Shown here: positions 18,001 through 26,053 of the stretch, piece after piece
Layout: every line of letters starts with the position of its first letter
How positions within the stretch are numbered: position 1 is the first letter of the stretch
Assembly: GCA_030681475.1 (NCBI GenBank)
Contig: JAUXWT010000048.1
Coordinates: 1 to 59,755 of the forward strand
DNA: 59,755 nt
Direction: 5' to 3'
Source of the DNA: Bacteroidales bacterium
Lineage (GTDB): Bacteria > Bacteroidota > Bacteroidia > Bacteroidales > FEN-979
Translations under genes and position numbers: made by a program
The notes under the pieces: generated by a model
What the model was told of the DNA's origin: nothing
Database searches by the model: none
What the model saw: the letters and a program-made list of their open reading frames with translations, nothing else

Positions 18001-18911
18001 TGCCTGCTGTATTTAACAGGGATTGAAGGGTCCTGTTTAGGCTCAACAACATCCTTCAGCCCTGTTTTCCGTAAAATGGCTTTACCTTTTATTGAATTAA
18101 GGTATCCGGTGATGATGTTAGCCAGGTTTACGATCAGGTGCCTTTCTTCTTCAAGAAATGGTCCCTCGAACGAAGATGGAAATGCTTTGAGGTAGCATAT
18201 CAGAATATATCCCTGTTGATTGTCGATGGTCTCAAAATCTTGTTTTTGTGACCATTCTGTTTCCCGGAATGCGGGTGTTTTTACTTCAACATTTCCGTAT
18301 TTAATACGGCAGGCGGTATATTCAGGAAATTGCCATGCTTTGGGTAAAATCAGGCAAATCTGGTGTAAAGCATCTTCAATTGGCTTCCCCGTTCGCAGGA
18401 TGGCAGTAGTCTGGTTGATGGCGGTAAGCTCTTTAAGTCTTTCGTGGGTGATATACCGTCCTTCGCGACCCTTCACCCCGTTGATGTAGCCCTCGATCAA
18501 ACTGGCAAGGTTTCTTATCAGATTTCGTTCCTCTTTCAGAAACGGGCCTTCATCACGAGTTTCAAATTCCTTCAGATAGAAAATTTCGATCTTACCACGC
18601 AGATTATCAATTGTTTCGAAGACTTGCTCTTGTTTCCATTGAGATTCGATAAAGCGGGCGCTTTTAAATTCCATCTCCTCAAAACGTATCCTTGCAACTG
18701 TATGATCAGGATACTGCCAGGCTTTTGGTAATATCTGGCAAATTTCGCCAAGGGTTTCGGGGATGGATTTTCCGGCTTTGATAATGGCCGTAGTGTCATT
18801 AATCGCGGCAAGTTCTTTGAGACGCTCCTGGTTTTCATATACCAGTTGTTTCAAATCAATCGCTTCGGGGAGCAAATTCCCCGGGTTACCGTTTTCGTCG
18901 GAGAGCAGCAT
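15039..18911 (-). CDS. Sensor protein with PEP-synthase-like ATP-grasp domain
   Basis: This 1,290-residue cytoplasmic protein starts with two tandem copies of a sensory domain (residues about 28-148 and 156-277), each with ERLKEL, ICxILPKAWQ, GPFLKEER/GPFLEEER and a C-terminal helix. Two receiver-like segments follow (about 325-440 and 473-630); ILLVEDSSKYYS has the acidic pair, and ISDVKF has an aspartate where a phosphoacceptor would be. The C-terminal half (about 740-1130) is the pyruvate phosphate dikinase/PEP synthase ATP-grasp fold (EGALGGKGRGLAFVN, AIRSSGLFEDSQ, QPFAGIFETYL). No GGxxSHAAI phosphohistidine domain and no PEP/pyruvate TIM barrel are seen, so it should not make PEP alone. 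It overlaps the NuoE-like start by 8 bases. Its substrate is unknown. Confidence 0.72.
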   Translation of the reverse strand: MLLSDENGNPGNLLPEAIDLKQLVYENQERLKELAAINDTTAIIKAGKSIPETLGEICQILPKAWQYPDHTVARIRFEEMEFKSARFIESQWKQEQVFETIDNLRGKIEIFYLKEFETRDEGPFLKEERNLIRNLASLIEGYINGVKGREGRYITHERLKELTAINQTTAILRTGKPIEDALHQICLILPKAWQFPEYTACRIKYGNVEVKTPAFRETEWSQKQDFETIDNQQGYILICYLKAFPSSFEGPFLEEERHLIVNLANIITGYLNSIKGKAILRKTGLKDVVEPKQDPSIPVKYSRQLLQTFLNRTNYNRDLYHDLMPFKVKEILLVANLYDAYSIEKEGRFSEHVLGEFYSLSLSTMPRITGVSTTEEVIEQLNKKHYDLIIIMIGSDKQFPLELSRNIKTQYPYIPVFMLLNNNTDIATYEEIPEKLTWIDRIFVWNGDSKIFFAIINYLEDKINVENDTNIGMVRVILLVEDSSKYYSLYLPMLYNIVLEQTKNIIEDVTTDELYRILRLKARPKILLASTYEEAVYIFSKYRENILCLISDVKFKKDGRLNDSAGFSLVKQTRKELPELPIVLQSSDEENAQKAYELKSSFINKNSETLLVEFRSFITHYLGFGNFIYRDKEGGQIAVAKSLKEFEDLLKTIPEESLLYHARKDHFSLWLMARGEIQVAKILNPAKVTDFKDPASLREYLYNVIQNFRNEQNIGKVIPFEESSISDEHNILSLTEGALGGKGRGLAFVNTLIYNYDFAQHVPNINIRTPKTSIIGIDEFEYFLDRNKLREYAVQKTDYEQIRRLFKEGRLTESLIRKLKLIIKHITKPLAIRSSGLFEDSQKQPFAGIFETYLIPNNHPDPKVRLEQLMDAIKLVYASVYSPTAKGYFEAVSYRIEQERMAVVIQEVVGHQYDDVYYPHISGVAQSYNYYPFAHMKPEEGFAVAALGLGRYVVEGEKAFRFAPQYPTLEINAAKDQYKGSQVYFYAVDLKKQDVNLLDGEEAGLRKLDIYDAEMHGTLKHLASVYSPENDRISAGLRDPGPRIVNFANILKYNYIPMAKTIEVVLDVVKEALGSPVEIEYAIDLNKDENNNASFYVLQIKPLIGNVDDFVVDMDKINKENILLYSEKEMGNGIIETIDEVVFVDPETFDKSKTIEMAAEIDRINSEMGKEGKKYILIGPGRWGTRDRWIGIPVNWPQISNAKIIVETSLEGFPLDASSGSHFFHNVTSMNVGYLCVQPELSDSFIRYDILKKQKDLKKTEYFTIAKFDQPLTVRMDGKKRISVITWQNE

Positions 18912-19000
18912 GATTTATCATGAGATGAGGCGCCAAAATTAGTACAATCTTTTCATCTTTTCAAAATCCTTTTTACCGCTTCCCGACAAATCGGAATATA

Positions 19001-19429
19001 CTATTTGGGATAAACAGTTTTCGATAATAGTACCTGTGATACATTATCAGGTATTACCATGTTTCCAAGGGCGACCTGAATAAAAACACTTTTCATGGTC
19101 TCTTTTTTCTCCGCCTTGTTTAAAAAGCCCATCACGCCCAACTTAAACATCTTCACCTGCCACTGCAATGAATCCTCAACTGAGAGGATGACAATGGGAA
19201 TGGCTGGAAATGCTTTGTGTAACCTTTGAAAATTTGCAACCGGATCAGTATCATCAAGATAAATATCCAAAATAATCACATCGGTCTTTGTTTTTGGTAT
19301 TTTTTCAATAGCTTCCTCTATATTGAATGCTGATCCAACTAATCCAACTTCATCGGTTTCGGGATTGAATGCCTGACCCAACCCTTCTATGATCAAAAAA
19401 TGATCGTCAATAGCAAAAAGTCCTATCAT
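19001..19429 (-). CDS. Single-domain response regulator receiver
   Basis: This 142-residue protein reads as a CheY-like receiver: the acidic pair in FAIDDHF, the phosphoacceptor aspartate in VIILDIYL, a serine in VILSVED and a lysine in FLNKAEKK. The sequence resembles the receiver of NarL/LuxR-type regulators but stops where the helix-turn-helix would begin, so it has no DNA-binding output. It lies 89 bases upstream of the PEP-synthase-like sensor, which itself has receiver-like segments, and may act in phosphotransfer to it. A TATATTTG box on the minus strand (19455-19462) is a reasonable promoter. Confidence 0.8.
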   Translation of the reverse strand: MIGLFAIDDHFLIIEGLGQAFNPETDEVGLVGSAFNIEEAIEKIPKTKTDVIILDIYLDDTDPVANFQRLHKAFPAIPIVILSVEDSLQWQVKMFKLGVMGFLNKAEKKETMKSVFIQVALGNMVIPDNVSQVLLSKTVYPK

Positions 19430-19454
19430 TTTAAAATATTTTGTAATTTCTTTT

Positions 19455-19462
19455 CAAATATA
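19455..19462 (-). promoter_or_regulatory. TAnnTTTG promoter of the minus-strand operon
   Basis: TATATTTG on the minus strand fits the Bacteroidota -7 consensus, 26 bases before the receiver gene start. A TTTG at 19486-19489 (minus strand) is 23 bases upstream of it, slightly farther than usual for the -33 box. Confidence 0.45.
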
Positions 19463-19542
19463 AGATATATTTCCAATACTACCTACAAAAGACCTTACTA
19501 TTTTCATTTTTTTTTAATTTCCGGGAAGCATATTCCCATAAT

Positions 19543-19600
19543 AAGTACATTTCGCATGATGATTAAGTAAATTACTTATTTAATTTACGTATATTACTTA
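19543..19600. promoter_or_regulatory. TAAGTA/TACTTA half-site array upstream of gdhA
   Basis: TAAGTA occurs at 19543-19548 and 19564-19569, and TACTTA at 19573-19578 and 19595-19600. The middle pair forms the palindrome TAAGTA-AAT-TACTTA. The outer sites are 21-22 bases from the middle ones, about two helical turns. The array lies in the 304-bp gap shared by gdhA and the divergent receiver gene and could control either. No regulator is assigned. The rest of this AT-rich gap, apart from the site at 19673-19696, shows nothing else. Confidence 0.4.
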
Positions 19601-19672
19601 TTGTGTTGATTTTTAAATAATTATTAAAAAAAAACGGCGATTCCTGCTGCCTATGTCAGAAATTTTATTTAA

Positions 19673-19696
19673 TATTGTGAATTATTTCACACAATA
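19673..19696. promoter_or_regulatory. CRP/FNR-like palindrome upstream of gdhA
   Basis: TGTGA (19676-19680), six bases, then TCACA (19687-19691) exactly match the CRP-family consensus TGTGA-N6-TCACA. The match is embedded in a longer inverted repeat, TATTGTG...CACAATA (19673-19696). It ends 37 bases before the gdhA ATG. No TAnnTTTG box was found nearby. Which CRP/FNR homologue would bind is unknown. Confidence 0.5.
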
Positions 19697-19733
19697 AACC
19701 AGAACACTCAATCATTCATTTAATCAATCAACT

Positions 19734-21092
19734 ATGAACAACGACATGTTAAAAAAACTGCTCGACGAATTCATGGCAAAGATTATTGCCAAGAATCAGG
19801 GTGAAACAGAATTTCATCAGGCTGTGATGGAAGTTGCGGAATCATTGATTCCATTTATTGAAGAAAATCCAAAGTACAAGCAGGCAAAGATTCTTGAGCG
19901 GATCGCCGAACCCGAACGCGTAATCATGTTCCGGGTTCCCTGGAAGGATGATAAAGGTGAAGTTCAGATCAATCGTGGTTTCCGGATTGAGATGAACAGC
20001 GCCATTGGTCCCTATAAAGGCGGACTGCGTTTCCACCCGACCGTAAATCTTGGTATCCTGAAGTTTTTAGCTTTCGAACAAGTTCTTAAAAACAGTCTCA
20101 CCACGTTGCCCATGGGCGGTGGCAAGGGCGGAAGCGATTTTGATCCCAAGGGGAAAAGCGACAATGAAGTGATGGCTTTCTGTCAGAGTTTCATGTCGGA
20201 GTTGCAACGTCATATTGGGCCGGATACCGACGTGCCCGCGGGAGATATCGGTGTTGGCGGTCGTGAAATCGGTTTCATGTTTGGCCAGTACAAGCGTCTT
20301 CGCAATGAATTCACGGGTGTGCTTACGGGCAAAGGTCTGGAATGGGGTGGTTCATTGATCCGTCCTGAAGCCACCGGGTACGGTCAGGTTTACTTTGCCG
20401 AAGAGATGCTGAAGACCCGTGGTCTCGATTTCAAAGGAAAGATCGTTACTGTTTCCGGATCAGGAAATGTAGCCCAGTATGCAACTGAAAAAGTTACCTT
20501 ACTTGGTGGTAAAGTTGTAACATTATCCGATTCAGAAGGATATATCTACGATCCCAAGGGCATCGATACCAACAAACTGGCATTCGTCATGCACCTTAAG
20601 AATGTAAAACGCGGACGGATTAAAGAATATTGCGACAAATATCCTGAAGCCAAATTTGTTGAGGGCAAACGTCCATGGGAAGTTAAGTGCGACATCGCCC
20701 TTCCAAGTGCAACCCAGAATGAAATTGACGGCAATGATGCCAGGGCGCTGATGGCCAACGGTTGTTTCTGTGTTTCTGAAGGCGCCAATATGCCCTCAAC
20801 ACCTGAAGCCATTGAAATTTATATCGCAAAGAAGATCCTATATGGTCCGGGTAAAGCTGCCAACGCCGGTGGTGTTGCCACTTCCGGGCTCGAAATGTCC
20901 CAGAACTCCATGCGTCTGTCATGGACGCGCGAAGAGGTCGATTCCAAGTTACACTACATCATGATCAATATCCATAAAAATTGTGTAAAATGGGGCACCG
21001 AACCTGATGGATTTATCAATTATGTGAAAGGCGCCAACATCGGCGGCTTCGTAAAAGTAGCCGACGCCATGATGGCACAGGGAATCGTGTAA
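19734..21092 (+). CDS. gdhA: NADP-type glutamate dehydrogenase
   Basis: This enzyme interconverts 2-oxoglutarate plus ammonium with glutamate. It has 452 residues, the usual length of the hexameric small GDH. The substrate-binding segment is GPYKGGLRFHPTV with the catalytic lysine region LPMGGGKGGSDFDPKGKSD. The dinucleotide site is VSGSGNVAQYA, and CQSFMSELQRHIGPDTDVPA is the family block. Sequence style and length match the NADP(H)-specific type (GdhA). The gene is alone, followed by a strong terminator, and preceded by a CRP/FNR-like palindrome. It fits an organism that ferments amino acids or assimilates ammonium. Confidence 0.95.
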   Translation: MNNDMLKKLLDEFMAKIIAKNQGETEFHQAVMEVAESLIPFIEENPKYKQAKILERIAEPERVIMFRVPWKDDKGEVQINRGFRIEMNSAIGPYKGGLRFHPTVNLGILKFLAFEQVLKNSLTTLPMGGGKGGSDFDPKGKSDNEVMAFCQSFMSELQRHIGPDTDVPAGDIGVGGREIGFMFGQYKRLRNEFTGVLTGKGLEWGGSLIRPEATGYGQVYFAEEMLKTRGLDFKGKIVTVSGSGNVAQYATEKVTLLGGKVVTLSDSEGYIYDPKGIDTNKLAFVMHLKNVKRGRIKEYCDKYPEAKFVEGKRPWEVKCDIALPSATQNEIDGNDARALMANGCFCVSEGANMPSTPEAIEIYIAKKILYGPGKAANAGGVATSGLEMSQNSMRLSWTREEVDSKLHYIMINIHKNCVKWGTEPDGFINYVKGANIGGFVKVADAMMAQGIV

Positions 21093-21120
21093 AGAATTTC
21101 CCTGTACATTTTGATTTAAC

Positions 21121-21151
21121 AGGGGCTCAGGAAACTGAGCCCCTTTTTTTT
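21121..21151 (+). terminator. Rho-independent terminator of gdhA
   Basis: A perfect 10-bp stem (AGGGGCTCAG / CTGAGCCCCT) with a GAAA tetraloop is followed by eight T residues. It lies 28 bases past the gdhA stop. Confidence 0.92.
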
Positions 21152-21155
21152 CGGT

Positions 21156-22397
21156 TCATTCCCTGGAAAGTTTCTGACCCGCGACGACAGATAACAGGAC
21201 GATAAAACCACCGTAAAGAAGCGAGGTAAACAGCAGGATCATTGAAGATGCAACCAATCCATAAACGGGTATAAAAATCACATTCAGAATAAAGTTTATT
21301 ATCACGATAACTCCGATTGCGATAAGGAGGTAAGAATTCCGGAAAAAAAGTTCCAGAAAACGTTGAAAAAGCAAGGCAACCTGCCAGATAAATGCAGCAA
21401 GAATCAGGGGAAGGTAAACAAGCCAGACATCAATTTCGGGAATATTCAGCACCTCCAGAAACAGGGTCTGTTTAAAAACCATGAAGACGATGAAAAAGAT
21501 GATGAAAATGAGTATTTCGAAGCTCAACGCCTCTTTGATCGAAACCCAGGCATCCTGCCGGCGCCGGGAATTCCAATGATCCTGGATTTTCGACTGGTAG
21601 GAAAGATAAACAGGGAAACTCGCGAATGTTATGCACTTAAAAATAAGATCCTTAAGCGCCGAATAAACCCCTGCTTCCCGATAGCCTGAGTATTCCATGA
21701 TGATAAAACGATCCATGGCCATCAGAAGGTGTGAAAATAAAAGCCACAAAGTGACACCATAACCAAATTCGACCACCTTTGAAGAAAAACGTGAATCCCA
21801 GTAAAGATGCTTCAAATCAACTTTCAGAAGTCCTCTGACACGGGTTAGTGACCTTAATATCAAAACTCCTGCCAGTCCAATGACCAGTGAACTGAACAGC
21901 AACATGGAAGATCTCCATTGGAATAAAAAGAGGCCGACAACCAACACAACCAGGATCAGCAACTGGTCTGAACCTTCGAGGATGGCCGTTCTGACCGATT
22001 TATGGTATGCGTGCAAAATGGCCTGATGGAAGAGATAGAAATGGTTAAGAAATGCAAAAAGTGCGACCAGAGACAATTCCATCCATGACAAGTGAAAATA
22101 AAAGATTCCCAGAAGTACAACAAGCAGGGTTGAAAACAGTGCGCTGAAAATAGTAAGGTCGAAAAAACGGCTCATGACCACATTCGATTCCCGTGGGGTT
22201 CCTGAAAGAAACTGCAGAATACTTACCTGTACCCAATGAAAACTAAGTGTGATCACCAATAAAACTGAGTAAAACAGCAAAGAATATTTGCCATATTCGG
22301 CAGATCCGATAAAACGGATGGCCAGTATAATAACCGCAATATTCACAACGGCGGGAACAAACCGCCCGGAAAGATATTTAATAATCTCCTTGTTCAT
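21156..22397 (-). CDS. Polysaccharide flippase-like membrane protein (Wzx/MOP)
   Basis: This 413-residue protein with about twelve hydrophobic segments from end to end is of the MOP exporter type that flips lipid-linked glycans. Features include the N-terminal KYLSGRFVPAVVNIAVIILA, RFIGSAEYGKYSLLFYSVLL and the mid-protein MAMDRFIIMEYSGYREAGVY, the usual Wzx-like region. It starts 30 bases after the DUF4340 gene and so is likely the last gene of the gldF-gldG operon. The substrate cannot be told. Confidence 0.75.
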   Translation of the reverse strand: MNKEIIKYLSGRFVPAVVNIAVIILAIRFIGSAEYGKYSLLFYSVLLVITLSFHWVQVSILQFLSGTPRESNVVMSRFFDLTIFSALFSTLLVVLLGIFYFHLSWMELSLVALFAFLNHFYLFHQAILHAYHKSVRTAILEGSDQLLILVVLVVGLFLFQWRSSMLLFSSLVIGLAGVLILRSLTRVRGLLKVDLKHLYWDSRFSSKVVEFGYGVTLWLLFSHLLMAMDRFIIMEYSGYREAGVYSALKDLIFKCITFASFPVYLSYQSKIQDHWNSRRRQDAWVSIKEALSFEILIFIIFFIVFMVFKQTLFLEVLNIPEIDVWLVYLPLILAAFIWQVALLFQRFLELFFRNSYLLIAIGVIVIINFILNVIFIPVYGLVASSMILLFTSLLYGGFIVLLSVVAGQKLSRE

Positions 22398-22427
22398 GAC
22401 AGACCAATACCAAACACGATGACCAGA

Positions 22428-23492
22428 TTAATTTGACCCGGCATCCTTCATGAAAAATGGCTTCGGACGCAAAACCTTGTCAAAAGTAAAATACTGGATG
22501 ATTGTAAAATCCTCTCCTTCATTCACAGTGGCATATAGCCGGTCAAGATCAAACGGAAGAGGAATCCCCTGAGGATCAGTTTGTCCGGTTGGACCCTGTT
22601 TATGAAAGGTCGTGATGGACTTGCTGACCCCTGCCGTGTCGGTAAGTGTAATGATGATAAAGGGCTGAGAGTTGAGGATAGAATCTTTTCTGGCCACATC
22701 CATATCATTCAACAAAGCTTCGTAATTCAGGTTTCTGAACCCGGATAAAAAATTCAACATTCTAAGTGTATCGTAATTTTTGATCTCTTTGCCATCGACC
22801 AGGGATATCATGTTAAATTTATTGTTCCCGTTATTCCTTACTTCATAGGAATATTCAGGGGTTCCAGGAATCTCTACCCTGACTGATGCAATTTCGGGAA
22901 TGGTTTTTCTGAACACATTGTAATCGCGCCAGTATTTCTCAATCGGGCTGTACCTGGGTGATACAAACCCCCTGAAACCGGGTAAATATACAACAAACGG
23001 CACCGATGAACCCTGCATGAGCATAAAGCTGCCCAGATTACTTTGGGTGGCGCCGCCAACATAATAGACCTTGGTCAGTTTTTCATGCGGGAACCAATGA
23101 ATTTTTCCAAAAAGATCGATGCGATAAACCTGCTGATAAATTTCAACCTTGACGGCATTTACAGCGAGTTCTTTCACAATATTGTCATGCGCAGCCTTTG
23201 CGACGGGTTGAGAAACTTCGAGTTCGACCATTGTTTTTAACAACAGGTCAATGCCCTGGTTTTGTGCAGGATATTTATCATTGACCATCCACTTTCCCGG
23301 CGCTTTTCTGGAAAGTGTCACCGTGTTGTTGTTTTTATCCGACATGAAGATCCTGGTAACGTTCGAGGAGTCGTTGAGTTTGAATTCGCTCAATGATCGT
23401 TTGAATGTGGTTGTGCTTTGGGTCAGCCACAGGATCAATGCCATTAACCCCAGCAGGACGAATGTTACGAGAATAGTTTTATTTTTTTTCAT
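22428..23492 (-). CDS. DUF4340-like membrane-anchored protein
   Basis: This 354-residue protein has one N-terminal membrane segment (TILVTFVLLGLMALILWL) followed by a soluble, beta-rich exported part. WMVNDKYPAQNQGIDLLLKT and the repeated strand layout fit DUF4340, a family often found after GldG/ABC-type auxiliary proteins. Its start overlaps the gldG end by 14 bases, so the two are probably translated together and may form one membrane complex. No catalytic residues are evident. Confidence 0.7.
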   Translation of the reverse strand: MKKNKTILVTFVLLGLMALILWLTQSTTTFKRSLSEFKLNDSSNVTRIFMSDKNNNTVTLSRKAPGKWMVNDKYPAQNQGIDLLLKTMVELEVSQPVAKAAHDNIVKELAVNAVKVEIYQQVYRIDLFGKIHWFPHEKLTKVYYVGGATQSNLGSFMLMQGSSVPFVVYLPGFRGFVSPRYSPIEKYWRDYNVFRKTIPEIASVRVEIPGTPEYSYEVRNNGNNKFNMISLVDGKEIKNYDTLRMLNFLSGFRNLNYEALLNDMDVARKDSILNSQPFIIITLTDTAGVSKSITTFHKQGPTGQTDPQGIPLPFDLDRLYATVNEGEDFTIIQYFTFDKVLRPKPFFMKDAGSN

Positions 23493-25245
23493 ACTTCACT
23501 GTTTCGAATATGCGGGCGTAGGCCCGTTTGCGCAGATGATATTTTACCATGCCTAATCCTGAGATTAAAAGGATGGGCAGCAGAATATTGATCAATTGCC
23601 AGAAAAAACGTTGTTTTTCCACCTTAGCCGAATCAAGCATCCTGAGTTTTAATTCACGGGAACGCACTGAGATCAGGCCGGAATCATCGCACAAATAATT
23701 GATCGCATTCATGGCCAGGTCATTGTTCCCGAATGTTTGTTTCGTATATTGATCATAGCCGAGCGGTAAAGGATAACCCTGGGAAAAATGAAACTGGTTT
23801 TTGACAATATCCCCATCGGCAATCACGATCATTTTTGTGGTTTTACTGATCGGTTTAAAGCCCAATGACAAATTGCCGGCTAGTTCGGGGGGAATGCGAT
23901 GGAGGTATGCGGAGGCGAATTGACCTTCGAGCAGCACGGCGACCGGAAACGGCCCTTTGCTGAATATGCGTTCATTGGGCTCTTTTTTTAATATTTCCAG
24001 GTCGATCAGTGCCGGTGCCTTGACTGTGCGTGAATAGTGAGAGGTTTTAAGCAGGTAGGTCTTTTTGACGCCGGCAGCCGTTACCGTATCAAGGGTGCTG
24101 AGGAATTCTGTTTTTATTGCATTCAAACCATTTACGACCGGATGGCTGATGGAAGGCATCAATACCGGGAAGAAATACCATTTAAAATAGTCAAACTGAG
24201 GCTGGTTCCCGATCTGGCCTGTTTTAACCGGGATGGGCAGTGCATTCATGTCCTGTACAAGGTTAACATTCACACGAACCCCGTAGTTGAAAAGCATGTC
24301 TTCGAGGTTGATGTCATTTGGAATCCCCATGGTTGTGCTGTACTTCTGAAGGCTGTCCATGCTGGCAAAAACAGGATCGATCAGCCACAATACTTTTCCA
24401 CCCCGCATGATAAACTGGTCGATCAGGAATTTATCGCGTTCATCAAAGGGTTTTGTCGGTTTTGCAATGATGATCGCCCGGTATTTGTTTACCAATACAT
24501 CATGTGCCGTGTCTGTTTTCAGGCGAATCGCCAGACTGGTAATCTTGTTATTCAGACTGATCCGATCGACGCTGTAAAAATTATCAAGGGAATTTTTAAA
24601 ATCAACGGTCTCCATCTGACTAAGTTCACCCTGCCCTTCAATAAAGGCGATCTGCGGCTTAATCGCTGTGGTAAGGTTCTTAATGGCGCTGGCCAGGTTA
24701 TATTCTAGTGATTGGATGCTGTTGTTAAGCACCTTGTTTGGATCCTCCTGAAGTTGCGCCATCAGTAATTTCAACGGAATTTCTTTCCCCTGATAGGATA
24801 CCATAGCGCCGGGAAAAATGATGAGCTGAGAGGATGCCCCTTTTTTATTGACCCGCAAGTCGGTGGGTTCCAGGCCGCGTTCAACAAGCAACCGGTAAGT
24901 ATCATTCCGGTCTTTGGTGTTTGGGTTATCAGATGGATCTACAAATTCGTATTGAATATTGTCGGTAAAAGCCCTGAATTCATCAAGCATCTCCCTTGTT
25001 TCATTTGATAGCCGCTGGAATCCGGGAGGCAGGTCGCCGGTAAGATAAACCTTGAAAAAAATCACGTCATTGAGTTTTTTCAACATTTTTTTTGTCGCAG
25101 GAGCAAGGGAATAACGTTTTTCTGCGGTAAGGTCAACTCGTGTAAAAATAAAAGCTGCAATGATGTTGACCATAATAATGATGCCGATTCCCAATGCCAG
25201 GCCGGTCATGTTCGCTCTTTTAATATTTTTTCTTTTATCGGCCAT
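23479..25245 (-). CDS. gldG: Gliding-motility ABC transporter auxiliary protein GldG
   Basis: This 588-residue membrane protein has an N-terminal membrane segment (GLALGIGIIIMVNIIAAFIF) followed by RVDLTAEKRYSLAPATKKML, and a C-terminal one (FWQLINILLPILLISGLGMV). The large periplasmic-side part contains the ABC_transp_aux fold (IAFIEGQGELS, GGKVLWLIDP, IVIADGDIVKNQF). In Flavobacterium, GldF and GldG with the ATPase GldA form an ABC transporter needed for gliding. The gene starts 9 bases after gldF. No gldA-like ATPase is in the window. Confidence 0.9.
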   Translation of the reverse strand: MADKRKNIKRANMTGLALGIGIIIMVNIIAAFIFTRVDLTAEKRYSLAPATKKMLKKLNDVIFFKVYLTGDLPPGFQRLSNETREMLDEFRAFTDNIQYEFVDPSDNPNTKDRNDTYRLLVERGLEPTDLRVNKKGASSQLIIFPGAMVSYQGKEIPLKLLMAQLQEDPNKVLNNSIQSLEYNLASAIKNLTTAIKPQIAFIEGQGELSQMETVDFKNSLDNFYSVDRISLNNKITSLAIRLKTDTAHDVLVNKYRAIIIAKPTKPFDERDKFLIDQFIMRGGKVLWLIDPVFASMDSLQKYSTTMGIPNDINLEDMLFNYGVRVNVNLVQDMNALPIPVKTGQIGNQPQFDYFKWYFFPVLMPSISHPVVNGLNAIKTEFLSTLDTVTAAGVKKTYLLKTSHYSRTVKAPALIDLEILKKEPNERIFSKGPFPVAVLLEGQFASAYLHRIPPELAGNLSLGFKPISKTTKMIVIADGDIVKNQFHFSQGYPLPLGYDQYTKQTFGNNDLAMNAINYLCDDSGLISVRSRELKLRMLDSAKVEKQRFFWQLINILLPILLISGLGMVKYHLRKRAYARIFETVKYEKK

Positions 25246-25254
25246 GTCGCTATT

Positions 25255-25992
25255 TCACCATTTTCTGCTCTCCAGCGATAATTTTGTCATCAGGATAAAT
25301 ATGGCGGTAACGCTTATGAAATAGATCAGGTCGCGGGTATCTATCACCCCGCGGCTCATGGAGGAGTAGTGGGCATTGAGTCCCAAAGATTGGATGACCA
25401 GCCCTGTTTTCCCCGACACCAGGAATGAATAGACAAATTCGAACCCCATATACAGGATAAAACTGAGGAATACTGCCAGGATAAAAGCGACAATCTGGTT
25501 GTCGGTTATTGAGGAGGTAAATATCCCGATGGCCACAAAACTGGCTCCAAGAAAGAACAACCCGATATATGATCCCCAGATGCTTCCCGAGTCAAGGTTC
25601 CCCGGGGGTAGTCCAAGCCTGTAAACCGAAATATAGTAAACCAGGGTTGGTAAAAGCGATATGATCACCAAAACAACACTGGCAAGATATTTGGCGAGAA
25701 TAACCTGTAAATCGGTAAGTGGTTGGGTCATCAGCAATTCGAGGGTGCCGCTTTTCTTCTCATCGGCAAAAGAGCGCATTGTGATCGCCGGGATCAGAAA
25801 CAGGAAGACAAATGGTGCAATAATAAACAAGCCGTCCAACCCGGCAAATCCGTAATCGAGTACATTGAACTCCAGTGGAAAAACCCAAAGAAAAAGCCCG
25901 GTCATCAACAGAAATACGACCATAACAATATAACCGATGAGCGAGTTCAGGAAACCATTGATCTCCTTTTTGAAAAGCGTTAACATATTCAA
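25255..25992 (-). CDS. gldF: Gliding-motility ABC transporter permease GldF
   Basis: This 245-residue ABC-2-type permease has six hydrophobic segments. Landmarks are ITMRSFADEKKSGTLELLMTQPLTD, which is the conserved permease loop, and the start MNMLTLFKKEINGFLNSLIG. It is the first gene of the gldF-gldG-DUF4340-flippase run. A TAATTTTG box on the minus strand at 26007-26014 is a plausible promoter. The stop codon lies in a TGGTGAAATAGCG word that also forms the arrays at 14451 and 28303. Confidence 0.9.
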   Translation of the reverse strand: MNMLTLFKKEINGFLNSLIGYIVMVVFLLMTGLFLWVFPLEFNVLDYGFAGLDGLFIIAPFVFLFLIPAITMRSFADEKKSGTLELLMTQPLTDLQVILAKYLASVVLVIISLLPTLVYYISVYRLGLPPGNLDSGSIWGSYIGLFFLGASFVAIGIFTSSITDNQIVAFILAVFLSFILYMGFEFVYSFLVSGKTGLVIQSLGLNAHYSSMSRGVIDTRDLIYFISVTAIFILMTKLSLESRKW

Positions 25993-26006
25993 TGAATAAA
26001 AGCCTG

Positions 26007-26014
26007 CAAAATTA
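26007..26014 (-). promoter_or_regulatory. TAnnTTTG box upstream of gldF
   Basis: TAATTTTG on the minus strand, 15 bases before the gldF start codon, fits the Bacteroidota -7 consensus. A TTTG lies 15 bases farther upstream, closer than the usual 19-21. Confidence 0.4.
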
Positions 26015-26053
26015 CCAATTTTAAGGCATCAAACCGCATTTGGGGCGAAGATT

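Noticed and set aside
15039-18911. Functional PEP synthase or pyruvate phosphate dikinase
   Set aside because: Only the ATP-grasp part is recognisable; the phosphohistidine swivel motif and the PEP/pyruvate barrel are not seen.
24037-24708. 223-codon plus-strand frame opposite gldG
   Set aside because: It lies entirely antisense to a well-supported gldG and has no recognisable motif.
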